Shown here in pieces: positions 42,589-49,756 of a stretch of DNA of 64,000 bases. The stretch lies in assembly GCA_016714645.1 (NCBI GenBank), contig JADKCI010000001.1:868001-932000 (forward strand), read 5' to 3'. Position 1 is the first letter of the stretch, and the number at the start of each line of letters is the position of its first letter. The notes beneath the pieces were generated by a model, which searched no databases, had not been told where the DNA came from, and worked only from the letters and a program-made list of their open reading frames with translations. Position numbers and translations under genes: made by a program. The stretch comes from Chromatiaceae bacterium (GTDB lineage: Bacteria > Pseudomonadota > Gammaproteobacteria > Chromatiales > Chromatiaceae).

Positions 42589-44412
42589 ATGATGCCTTGG
42601 TTTCAGCGCGCCCGCTCGCGACTGCTGGTCTTCCTGCACGATCTGCTGATGATCCCGGTGGCCTGGGGGCTAACCTATTGGGTGCGCTTCAATCTGGCCT
42701 ACATCCCGCCGGAGTTCATCACCGAGGCGGTGACCATGCTGCCCCTGGTGATGGGGGTGATGGGGGCCTCCTTCTGGGCCTTTGGTCTCTATCGCAGCGT
42801 CTGGCGTTTTGCCTCCCTGACCGATCTGGTGCGCATCGGTCAGGCAGTGGCGACCGGTACCACCCTGCTGTTATTTTTGCTGTTCGTCTTCAACCGCATG
42901 GCCTATGTGCCGCGGTCGTTGCCCTTGCTGTTCGTGATCTTTCAGGTCCTGCTGCTGGCGGGGCCGCGCCTCTTCTATCGCTGGCTCAAGGATCGGCGTC
43001 TGGATTTCAGCGGTGGGCAGCGCGTCCTGATCGTCGGCGCCGGGCGGGCCGGGGAGATGCTGGTGCGTGACCTGTTGCGTGATCATCACGCCGGTTATGT
43101 CCCGGTAGCCTTTGTTGATGATCTGCCGCGCCGCCAGGGCGGCGTTGTCCATGGCGTGCCCATCCGTGGCACCTGCCAGGCATTACCCAGCTTGGTCGAG
43201 ATTTATGGCATCGACCTCATCCTGCTGGCCATCCCCAGTGCCACGGCGCGCGAGATGCGGCGCCTGGTGGGCCTGTGCGAGGCGGCGGGCAAGCCGTTCC
43301 GTACCGTGCCCCAGGTCAGGGAACTCCTGGCGGGTCAGGTGGCGGTGCACCAATTACGGCCCGTGTCCCTGGAAGACCTGCTGGGACGTGACCCGGTGAC
43401 CCTGGATTGGGAGGGCATACGGGTGGGGCTGAAGGACCAGGTGGTACTCGTCAGCGGGGCTGGTGGGTCTATCGGTTCTGAACTGTGCCGGCAGTTACGG
43501 CGCCTGCGGCCGGCCCAGTTGGTGCTCGTGGATCATGCTGAGTTCAACCTCTACCAGATCGAAATGGAGCTGTTGGAGGGTGCCGATCCGCCGCCCCTGA
43601 CGCGGCGCCTGGTGGATGTGACCAACGTCGCCGCGGTCGAAGCGCTGTTTAAGGAGACCCGGCCGGCGGTGGTCTTCCATGCCGCGGCTTACAAGCATGT
43701 GCCCTTGCTGGAGGATCAGGTGGCCGCGGCCTTGGACAACAATGTGCTCGGCACCCAAGTGATGCTGGCGGCGGCGGATCGCTGGCGTTGCGAGCGCTTT
43801 GTGCTGATTTCGACCGACAAGGCGGTGAACCCTTCTAATATCATGGGGGCCAGCAAGCGTTTCGCCGAGTTGTTGTGTCTGGATAGGGATCGCCATTCCG
43901 ACTGTCGCTGCATGATTGTGCGCTTTGGTAATGTGCTGGGCTCCGCCGGTAGCGTGGTGCCGCGCTTTCAGCGCCAGATTGAAAGCGGCGGTCCGGTGAC
44001 CGTCACTCACCCGGACATCGAGCGCTTTTTCATGACCATCCCCGAAGCCTGCCAGTTGATCATGCAGGCGGCTGTGATTGGCCAGGGCGGCGAGGTCTTC
44101 GTGCTGGACATGGGTGAGCCGGTGAAGATCCGCTATCTGGCGGAGCAGATGATTCGGCTGTCGGGGCGGGAACCCGGTCGTGACATCAAGATCGAATTCA
44201 CCGGCCTGCGACCGGGGGAAAAGCTCTACGAGGAGCTGTTCTATGCCTCCGAGGCCTACGCCCCCACACCGCATCCCAAGATTCGCGTCGCGCGCCAGGC
44301 GGGGGAGGTCGAATCCGTACGGTTGCAGGCGGCCCTCGCGGGGTTGCGCGCCGCATTGGACCCGCGTGATGAGGCCTCCCTGCGGGCGGTGCTGGCTCAG
44401 GTAGTCCCGTGA
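42589..44412 (+). CDS. Membrane-bound UDP-HexNAc 4,6-dehydratase (PglF/WbpM/CapD type)
   Basis: 607 residues, full length. About four transmembrane helices in residues 10–120, a first Rossmann-like domain (VLIVGAGRAGEMLVRDLL near 145), then the catalytic SDR domain: VVLVSGAGGSIGSELCRQLRRL near 285–305, VFHAAAYKHVPLLED near 363–377, LISTDKAVNPSNIMGASKRFAELL near 405–428, and the C-terminal GLRPGEKLYEELFY. Makes UDP-4-keto-6-deoxy-GlcNAc for bacillosamine-, QuiNAc- or FucNAc-type sugars. It follows the sugar transferase after 9 bp; that pair is typical of initiating operons. Confidence 0.92.
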   Translation: MMPWFQRARSRLLVFLHDLLMIPVAWGLTYWVRFNLAYIPPEFITEAVTMLPLVMGVMGASFWAFGLYRSVWRFASLTDLVRIGQAVATGTTLLLFLLFVFNRMAYVPRSLPLLFVIFQVLLLAGPRLFYRWLKDRRLDFSGGQRVLIVGAGRAGEMLVRDLLRDHHAGYVPVAFVDDLPRRQGGVVHGVPIRGTCQALPSLVEIYGIDLILLAIPSATAREMRRLVGLCEAAGKPFRTVPQVRELLAGQVAVHQLRPVSLEDLLGRDPVTLDWEGIRVGLKDQVVLVSGAGGSIGSELCRQLRRLRPAQLVLVDHAEFNLYQIEMELLEGADPPPLTRRLVDVTNVAAVEALFKETRPAVVFHAAAYKHVPLLEDQVAAALDNNVLGTQVMLAAADRWRCERFVLISTDKAVNPSNIMGASKRFAELLCLDRDRHSDCRCMIVRFGNVLGSAGSVVPRFQRQIESGGPVTVTHPDIERFFMTIPEACQLIMQAAVIGQGGEVFVLDMGEPVKIRYLAEQMIRLSGREPGRDIKIEFTGLRPGEKLYEELFYASEAYAPTPHPKIRVARQAGEVESVRLQAALAGLRAALDPRDEASLRAVLAQVVP

Positions 44413-44461
44413 GGTGGCCGGCAGCTATCCGCGGTTCCTGCGGTTTTTTGGGGAGGTGCGC

Positions 44462-44674
44462 ATGTCACAGCCTTTTCAATGGATCGCTGATCTCTTCGCC
44501 CAGGAGTTCGACCGGGCGGAGGTGAGGGCGGAGTACCGGCACCTGGCGGGGGAGGCGTGGCTGACCCGGTTCATCGCGGAGCCGACTCCCGCCATGGCGG
44601 ATGTCGCCCAGGCGCTGATGGCGGAGCATGCCGAGTTGGACCTGTCGTTGGTGATTACCATCAAGGCGTTATAA
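44462..44674 (+). CDS. Hypothetical protein of 70 residues
   Basis: From the ATG preceded by GGGGAGGTGCGC, an acceptable ribosome-binding site. The acidic, soluble sequence (PFQWIADLFAQEFDRAEVRAEYR, TPAMADVAQALMAEHAEL) matches nothing I recognise. It has the codon use of its neighbours and 50 bp separates it from the dehydratase, so it may be real and co-transcribed. Equally it could be a remnant. Confidence 0.45.
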   Translation: MSQPFQWIADLFAQEFDRAEVRAEYRHLAGEAWLTRFIAEPTPAMADVAQALMAEHAELDLSLVITIKAL

Positions 44675-44791
44675 TCCCGGTCGAAAATCGACACAAAATG
44701 CACCTTGAGGGCATGATCTGCCACACTTGGAGCCTGGTCGGCCTGATGCTGTGGGTGCGCTATGCCCTTCTGGGGCTGCGGCCCTGGCTGT

Positions 44792-44923
44792 ATGGCGCAT
44801 GGGGATGCCTACGAGTCCGCCTTGGCCACTGCGCAGGAGGCCATCCGGCTGTGGATCGATACCGCCGCGGAGTTTGGGGATCCGATTCCTCAAGCCAAAG
44901 GCCGTCGGTTGCTGTACACCTAA
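44792..44923 (+). pseudogene. hicB remnant (third copy)
   Basis: The frame from MAHGDAYESALATAQEAIRLW to GRRLLYT and TAA equals the last 43 codons of the hicB genes at 26191 and 28003. The N-terminal third with the start region is missing, so this is not a working antitoxin. It is followed by the tail of wecB, as in the other two modules. Confidence 0.87.
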
Positions 44924-45077
44924 ACTGTTGGTAGGTACGGATCCGGAGCGGCTGGGGCCGGTGCTGGATCGGTTATTTGCGGGGGAATGGCAGACGGGCG
45001 GTATCCCGCCGTTGTGGGATGGACACACCGGCGAGCGGATCGTCGCCGCCTTGGAACAGTTATTGCGCAAATCATAG
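44924..45077 (+). pseudogene. wecB, 3'-terminal remnant (third copy)
   Basis: LVGTDPERLGPVLDRLFAGEW, then GGIPPLWDGHTGERIVAALEQLLRKS and TAG, the same end of UDP-GlcNAc 2-epimerase that follows hicB at 28216. The end of the protein differs from the complete gene's (LLVREEAGV). The remaining 310 codons are absent. Confidence 0.88.
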
Positions 45078-45182
45078 GGCGACCGAGACGGCTCCCACCC
45101 ACCACCGTCAGGCCGATGCGCCGATACCCGCAAAAATGCTGGAAACTTTCAAAAAATGAAAGCTGGTCGGCGGCGCGACGAA

Positions 45183-45542
45183 ATGACGGCTCCCGATCTT
45201 GGAACCTTTCTATTCCAGCCTCTGGCGCTGAATCCGGGCTACTTTCTCGAAGGGGTCGAGCGGGTCGTCCTCGATGGACAGGCGGCACTCGTGGCCCGCC
45301 CTTGGCGCGCCCTGCTGGATCGCTGCGGCCTGTTCAAAGCGGATTGGCCGGGACTCGCCGATCTGCTGCGCAGTCTGCGTATCGACCCGGATGACCTGAG
45401 CGGGCTACGCGCCGATGATTTGGACGCCTTGCAACCCGTCTATCGGCATCGGCGCCTACGCACCCTGATCGACACCCTGCAAGGACGACTCCATCGCGCG
45501 CCAGCTCGATCTGTCGTTCTATCGCGGCGAGACGAGGCGTAA
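45183..45542 (+). CDS. Unrecognised open frame next to an AbiEii remnant
   Basis: About 119 residues from MTAPDLGTFLFQPLALNPG; leucine- and arginine-rich (VVLDGQAALVARPWRALLDRC, LADLLRSLRIDPDDLSGL, VYRHRRLRTLIDTLQG). I do not recognise a family. The end (from about 45484) overlaps the AbiEii frame and is probably out of its natural frame, so the gene may be broken there. It could be the partner or the displaced upstream part of the AbiEii locus. Confidence 0.35.
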   Translation: MTAPDLGTFLFQPLALNPGYFLEGVERVVLDGQAALVARPWRALLDRCGLFKADWPGLADLLRSLRIDPDDLSGLRADDLDALQPVYRHRRLRTLIDTLQGRLHRAPARSVVLSRRDEA

Positions 45543-45990
45543 ACTCAAGATCAAGCTGGAGATCGATACCCGTCCACCGGCCGGTTCCGGATTCGACTAC
45601 CACTATCTCGACTTCCCGCTCGACTTCGAGCTGTGCACCCAGGATCTGGCGAGCAATTTCGCCTTGAAGCTTCATGCCCTCCTCTGCCGTCCCTACCTCA
45701 AGGGTCGGGATTGGTTCGATTTTGGCTGGTACGTCGCCCAGGGCGTGACACCGAATCTTCCGCATCTTGCCGCCGCGCTCGATCAGTACGGCCCGTGGCA
45801 GGAGCAGGGGGTGAAGCTGGATCGAGTCTGGTTGGAGTCAGCCTTGATCGCGCGCATTCAGGCGATCGACTGGCCGACGGCCGCCCGGGATGTGGCGCCG
45901 TTCCTGGCGGCGCCCGAGCAGGCTGGACTGAAATTGTGGAGCGAGCGGTTTTTCGCCGGCAAGGTTGCGAAACTGCTGCTTGGATTGTGA
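45469..45990 (+). pseudogene. AbiEii/AbiGii-type nucleotidyltransferase toxin, C-terminal half
   Basis: The frame reads DDSIARQLDLSFYRGETRRK, KLEIDTRPPAGSGFDYHYLDFPLDFELC, NFALKLHALLCRPYLKGRDWFDFGWYVAQG and ends LGL. This is the second half of AbiEii-type toxins, with the conserved LKGRDWFDF. The N-terminal nucleotidyltransferase motif (GGTxL and the metal-binding aspartates) is missing, and an in-frame TGA precedes. It stands between the wecB remnant and the third oxidoreductase fragment, where the other modules have only a short spacer. Confidence 0.75.
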
Positions 45991-46293
45991 TGAAACAGAT
46001 TCTCCAGAACATGCAGAACGGCCCCATCGCAGTGGTCGAAGCCCCGAGTCCGCGCGCCGGCGCCGGACAAGTCTTGATCCGGACCTGCCGCTCGCTGATC
46101 TCCGCTGGCACCGAACGCATGCTGGTCGACTTCGGCAAGGCCAATCCCTTGGAGCAGGCCGCCAGCAGCCAGACAAGGTGCGCCAGGTGCTGGAGATGGT
46201 GAAGACCGACGGCCTGGCGCCGACCCTGGCGGCGGTGCGCAATAAGCTGGAGCAACCACTGCCCCGGGCTATTGCCGGGTCGGCGTGGTCGTA
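45990..46293 (+). pseudogene. Bi-domain oxidoreductase, 5' fragment (third module)
   Basis: MKQILQNMQNGPIAVVEAPSPRAG, then LISAGTERMLVDFGKA, matches the start of the complete gene. A deletion near 46155 shifts the frame, after which TDGLAPTLAAVRNKLEQPLPRAIAG continues to a TAG. About 100 of 722 codons remain. The fragment runs into the palindromic repeat. Confidence 0.88.
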
Positions 46294-46345
46294 GCCCCCT
46301 CCCCCCTGGCGGGGGAGGGCCGGGGAGAGGGGGCGACCACCCGCC
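46293..46345 (+). repeat. C/G-rich palindromic element
   Basis: AGCCCCCTCCCCCCTGGCGG, then GGGAGGGCCGGGGAGAGGGGG, a member of the family at 29902, 36451 and 38304. Between an oxidoreductase fragment and an Rpn-type fragment, as at 38.3 kb. Confidence 0.8.
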
Positions 46346-46359
46346 AGGCGGTGACGACC

Positions 46360-46432
46360 TGAATTTAAAAAAACCTCACTCTTGACTACCCGCGCGAGGC
46401 GATCGGCTTCTTCGCCGCCGCTCCGGCGGCGA
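46360..46432 (+). pseudogene. Rpn-type gene, N-terminal scrap
   Basis: AATTTAAAAAAACCTCACTC and following DNA matches the first 25 codons of the Rpn-type genes at 37212 and 38443 (NFKNLILDYPHQAIDFFAAV), with frameshifts. It ends at about 46432 where an antitoxin fragment begins. Confidence 0.72.
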
Positions 46433-46525
46433 CGTGGCCATGATTGCCGCGGATGAGTTGGAAAGCCTGGTTGAAACGGCTCACCTGCTGCGCTCCCCGA
46501 GAAATGCCGAGCGCTTGCGGCGACG
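46433..46525 (+). pseudogene. Phd/YefM-type antitoxin fragment
   Basis: DVAMIAADELESLVETAHLL, then RSPRNAERL, is the second half of a YefM-type antitoxin (typical ESLMETLYLLSSPANAERL). The N-terminal part and toxin gene are absent. The sequence then passes into DNA that belongs to an outer-membrane protein remnant on the other strand. Confidence 0.7.
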
Positions 46526-46539
46526 AACCATCGCGGAAA

Positions 46540-46867
46540 ACATGGCTGCCGGAGGTATTCGACCAGTCCATGGCGACGCGACCTCCGATGACGATCTTGC
46601 CCCTCTGGTAGTCGCAGTCAAGTTGACCACCGACAGCCCCGCCCGCCCGTCAGGGTGGCTGAACCGATGTCGTAAGACACCCAGGGTTCCCTGGCATATC
46701 CCAAAAAGTCACCCGAGACATTCGACCAGACATAGCCCGCGTTGAGGCCCGCATAACAGCCGGCCCAGTTGGGGGTCGCCTCGGCCCAGGACCAAGGGGG
46801 CGGCCAGGGTCAAGGCGGTGGCGAGGATGATGGTGGTTAGCGCGGGGATAGGGGTCGAGGTCTTCAT
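46540..46867 (-). pseudogene. Outer-membrane beta-barrel protein, N-terminal remnant
   Basis: On the minus strand from 46867 a signal peptide (MKTSTPIPALTTIILATALT) is followed, after a frameshift, by AEATPNWAGCYAGLNAGYVWSNVSGD, and after another by DCDYQRGKIVIGGRVAMDWSNTSGSHV. This pattern, NWxGxYxGxNxGY then a Gly/Tyr-rich barrel with an internal CxYQ segment, is that of Omp25/RopB-like porin-type proteins. At least two frameshifts and the loss of the C-terminus make it dead. Confidence 0.7.
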
Positions 46868-47003
46868 CGATGACTCCAGTGAGTAGGTGATTGACTGCTA
46901 GCAATCGAAGATTAGCCGATGAACGGAGGTTGTCCCAAACCAGTGCCTGCCTTTTGCCAGGGTGGTTGTGCCCATAAAAGGGATGGTCATGTTTGGCCGG
47001 TCA

Positions 47004-47042
47004 TAAAAAAACCGCCTGAAGGCCGATGGCCGTGCAGGCGGT
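47004..47042 (-). terminator. Rho-independent terminator on the minus strand
   Basis: Stem ACCGCCTG/CAGGCGGT (47011–47018 with 47035–47042) plus inner GGCC/GGCC pairing. The six A bases at 47005–47010 give a U-run on the minus strand. It lies about 75 bp after the 44-residue membrane protein and is well placed to end that transcript. Confidence 0.82.
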
Positions 47043-47115
47043 CTGGGGGGCAGGGAGCCCATCTGGCTGGCGCCCTCCTCGGAGGGTTCCTGTTAGTGGG
47101 TTGGGTAAGCGGTGC

Positions 47116-47250
47116 TCAACAGGTCCCGCACCCGCGCATACGGCGATGCAGTTCCGATAGCTTCTCGTTATTGCGCTGTATGGCGATCATCAGGCCAGCC
47201 GCCAGGAAGGCGAGCACAAGGCCACCGAGAGTCAAAGTGTCAAAGTTCAT
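47116..47250 (-). CDS. Small single-span membrane protein, 44 residues
   Basis: ATG at 47250 with a good ribosome-binding site (CAGGAGATGATTCAC before it), stop at 47116. The protein opens MNFDTLTLGGLVLAFLAAGL, giving one transmembrane helix at about 7–24, followed by a basic/charged cytoplasmic tail (IQRNNEKLSELHRRMRG) and a Cys-containing end (CGTC). A strong terminator lies downstream. I do not recognise a family. Function unknown; the size and layout recall small regulatory membrane proteins. Confidence 0.62.
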   Translation of the reverse strand: MNFDTLTLGGLVLAFLAAGLMIAIQRNNEKLSELHRRMRGCGTC

Positions 47251-47513
47251 GTGAATCATCTCCTGAAAATTTCCGCCTGAAGAAAGGGTTACCTAACGAC
47301 ATCTTCATTGGGACTGACTAGAGTATGGGGGAATATCGGTATATAAGCAAGCACTAATATATTGATAGGGATAGAAACTGCTTTTTTGACCGGGGGCCAG
47401 TCCTCCGGCACCTGTCGCGGGAGTACCGCTTACGGCTATAACCTGCGGATTGATCAAGTGGGTATCATGTCCCCAAGGGTTGCGTACCCTGGCTGACATC
47501 GGAAGGCGAAACT

Positions 47514-47840
47514 ATGGCTTGGGTCTATCTGGTCGTGGCGGGGATTTTTGAATGGGGCTGGCCCGTCGGTCTCAAGTATGGGATGACGGCAGCGGGTCCG
47601 CGCTGGGTTTGGATCGGCTTCGCCGTCCTTTGTATGGTGGCGAGCGGGGCCTTGCTCCTCCTGGCGCAAAGGACCATTCCCATGGGGACGGCCTATGCGG
47701 TTTGGACTGGCATTGGCGCGGTAGGCACCTTTCTCTTGGGCATCTGGCTGTTCAGCGAGCCGGCGACCCTGGCGCGCTTCTTCTTCGTCGGCCTCATCCT
47801 GGTCGGGATTCTTGGCCTCAAGTTCGCCGCTGCTCCTTGA
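47514..47840 (+). CDS. Small multidrug resistance-type exporter (SugE/Gdx-like)
   Basis: 108 residues with four transmembrane helices. The essential glutamate is Glu13 in VAGIFEWGWPVGLKYG, and the helix-3 signature PMGTAYAVWTGIGAVGT is complete near 62–78. GLKYG after the glutamate helix and the TAYAVWTGIGA motif put it nearer the guanidinium exporters (Gdx/SugE) than the quaternary-ammonium EmrE group. It acts in the inner membrane as a dimer. I searched the 250 bp before it for a guanidine riboswitch and did not find one. Confidence 0.85.
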   Translation: MAWVYLVVAGIFEWGWPVGLKYGMTAAGPRWVWIGFAVLCMVASGALLLLAQRTIPMGTAYAVWTGIGAVGTFLLGIWLFSEPATLARFFFVGLILVGILGLKFAAAP

Positions 47841-47880
47841 TCCTGGCGTCAGGGGCGGGCGGGCGGGTCCTTCCCTGGAC

Positions 47881-47921
47881 CCCGTGGCATTCAGGTAACC
47901 CCCCGTGGCATTCAGGTAACC
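47881..47921 (+). repeat. 21-bp tandem repeat, two units
   Basis: CCCGTGGCATTCAGGTAACC occurs twice with a period of 21 bp, just before the stop of the phasin gene on the other strand. Probably a recent slippage duplication; no function seen. Confidence 0.75.
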
Positions 47922-47923
47922 AC

Positions 47924-48289
47924 TTAGATGGCGGGGACGACCTTGCGCAGGTCGGCGCTGACTTCGGCCAGGTTACTCATGTACCAGGACCGGTAGTCCT
48001 CTTTGACCTGACCCGCCAGGGTCATGCTGGCCTTAGACTGGGCCATCACCTGCTCACTCAGGCCCTTGGCGGCCTCGATCTGGCCCTTCAGAAAGGCGTT
48101 GTAGCTTTTGGCGTCGGTGGCCAGGGTCATGGTGCGCTTGCCGTGCTCCATCAGCATCTTCAGGGCGTCCATCTGCTGGGCGGCCATGCGCTCGAAGAGG
48201 CTCATGTTCAGCTCATTCAGGCTGTTCATCCGCTCCATGCCCTTGATGGAAAGATCTTTGACGGTGTTTAAGGTTTCGGTCGTGTTCAT
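47924..48289 (-). CDS. Phasin-family protein
   Basis: 121 residues from the ATG at 48289, preceded by GGAGATTAAC. An all-helical, amphipathic protein (NELNMSLFERMAAQQMDALKMLMEHGKRTMTLATDAKSYNAF split by short loops; LKGQIEAAKGLSEQVMAQSK; LAGQVKEDYRSWYMSNL) typical of short gammaproteobacterial phasins that coat polyhydroxyalkanoate granules. Its methionine/alanine richness and lack of any enzyme motif fit. It implies that the host makes PHA. No pha genes are in the window. Confidence 0.82.
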   Translation of the reverse strand: MNTTETLNTVKDLSIKGMERMNSLNELNMSLFERMAAQQMDALKMLMEHGKRTMTLATDAKSYNAFLKGQIEAAKGLSEQVMAQSKASMTLAGQVKEDYRSWYMSNLAEVSADLRKVVPAI

Positions 48290-48496
48290 GGTTAATCTCC
48301 AAAGTAGACGGGTAAGTGGGCAATTGGTGCAGTGCAGCAATTGTTGCAGTGCACAATAATCGTCGATCGGGCCTCTGTCAAGCCCCGTGACCTGCCTCGT
48401 CAGGGAATGGGTGGCCCTGGGTGTGAATATCCGCACCACAGGCCCGCCCCTCCATGCGAACATATAGCGGGGGATCCCCAACGATGAAGCGATGGC

Positions 48497-49015
48497 GGCT
48501 ACATGAATTTTTCCGGGTGCGGCAATACCATCAACTGCAACCAGGTGGGCAGTTTCCCTAACTGGGGGCGCTGGGCGGAATGGAATGGCCGGTTCCGCGA
48601 CGACATCCGCCGTTTCATCCGGGGGGAGTCGGGTAGGGTGGGCAGCCTGGCAACAGCGACAACCGCATCAGTTGGCTGGACTGGGAGCGGGGTGCCGAGA
48701 TTCGTTGGCACGGCTTAAGGATCGGAGAGCCGGACTGGAGCCATGACTCGCGTAGTCTGGCCATGAATCTCAGGGGCAATGCCCCGGGCGGCCGCGCCGA
48801 GGATATCTTCCTCATGGCAAATGCCCATTGGGAGGCTCACGACTTCGAGTTGCCTCACCTTGACGAGGGTGCCTGGTGCGATTTTGTCGATACGGGTAAG
48901 GCGGGTGACGAGGTTATTCAGGAGTTGGATGCGCTGAAGCCACTCTTGGATAGCCACCGCTATCGCGTGGAGAGCCGCGGCATGGCCGTGCTGGTTGCCA
49001 ATGGGGCGGCATAAC
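48497..49015 (+). pseudogene. glgX-like glycogen-debranching enzyme, scrambled remnant
   Basis: Three pieces of GlgX follow in order but with most of the protein missing: MNFSGCGNTINCN, then NWGRWAEWNGRFRDDIRRFIRG, then (in another frame) SDNRISWLDWERGAEIRWHGLRIGEPDWSHDSRSLAMNL-type sequence split by indels and the C-terminal AEDIFLMANAHWEAHDFELP to 49014. About 150 of 700 codons remain. The catalytic region is absent. Confidence 0.8.
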
Positions 49016-49108
49016 CATAACCCCGACAGGAGCCGCAAGGCTTAGGCGCGACCGAGACCCGTCTGGCCAGGGAGGGCCGCTCCCTCTGGGTGTGAAGGCC
49101 TTGAAATG

Positions 49109-49140
49109 CAAAAGCCCCGCTTGAGGGCGGGGCTTTCTTC
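49109..49140. terminator. Bidirectional rho-independent terminator
   Basis: AAAGCCCCGC-TTGAG-GGCGGGGCTTT: a 10-bp GC-rich stem with T-rich sequence on the plus side and A-rich on the other. It lies between the glgX remnant and the cold-shock gene and can end transcription from both sides. Confidence 0.85.
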
Positions 49141-49172
49141 TTACCAGGTAGCGGGCCTAGGCCCCCCTGGAT

Positions 49173-49376
49173 TTATTGGGGTATGACGTTGGTCGCGCTC
49201 GGGCCTTTCTGCCCTTGCTCAACGTTGTAGGAAACGGTTTGACCCTCGGCCAGCGACTTGAAGCCACTACCCTGAACGGCGCTGTGATGGACGAAGACGT
49301 CCTTGCTGCCGTCGGAAGGGGCGATGAAGCCAAAGCCCTTTTCGTCACTGAACCACTTAACTGTGCCTATAGCCAT
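49173..49376 (-). CDS. CspA-family cold-shock protein
   Basis: 67 residues, the standard length. RNA-binding motifs RNP1 (KGFGFI at about 13–18) and RNP2 (VFVHHSA at about 27–33) are intact, with GTVKWFSDE at the start. A single-stranded nucleic-acid chaperone that melts RNA structures. It is followed by a strong terminator. The 110 bp upstream of the ATG is AT-richer and would be a 5' leader, but no defined cold box is claimed. Confidence 0.95.
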   Translation of the reverse strand: MAIGTVKWFSDEKGFGFIAPSDGSKDVFVHHSAVQGSGFKSLAEGQTVSYNVEQGQKGPSATNVIPQ

Positions 49377-49589
49377 TACGGTAAATCTCTGGATTGAACT
49401 AAACGTGTGTATATGCAGACAAGTGTTAGGTAATCACGGAAGAATCTGCCACGCACTACGGGGAGGAGGTACTACCGGAACACTACAAGATAACACTGCA
49501 CGGAGTTAATGATGCCGAATTCCGAAGAATTTCGCAAGATTTTTTCCTTAGAGCCCTTCGTCACTCTTAAAGCCCAGAGCAGCAGGGTC

Positions 49590-49682
49590 GGGTGGCGGCG
49601 GTTGGGGGACGCCGTGAATACGTCCCTGTAGGCTTGGCGACAGCATCCCTGCTGTCGACACCCCCACCCGCCGCCACCCGTC
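49590..49682. repeat. Imperfect 90-bp inverted repeat with inner hairpin
   Basis: The outer arms GGGTGGCGGCGGTTGGGG (from 49590) and CCCCCACCCGCCGCCACCC (to about 49679) pair, and the centre has a perfect 8-bp hairpin CGACAGCA-TCCC-TGCTGTCG (49638–49657). It looks like a dispersed intergenic (REP/MITE-like) element between cspA and the alcohol dehydrogenase gene. It is unrelated to the C/G palindromes in the polysaccharide region. Confidence 0.75.
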
Positions 49683-49756
49683 CCTGCGGACCGGTAACGC
49701 CTGCGTGTTCGGTATAACTAGAGGGTGGTGGCGCAGGGGGCGTGCCGACTGAAAAA

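Noticed and set aside
47254..47513. Possible guanidine riboswitch before the SMR exporter
   Set aside because: I looked for the ykkC core and for paired ACGR hairpins. Only a single ACGG and an unrelated AGGGT/ACCCT hairpin are present.
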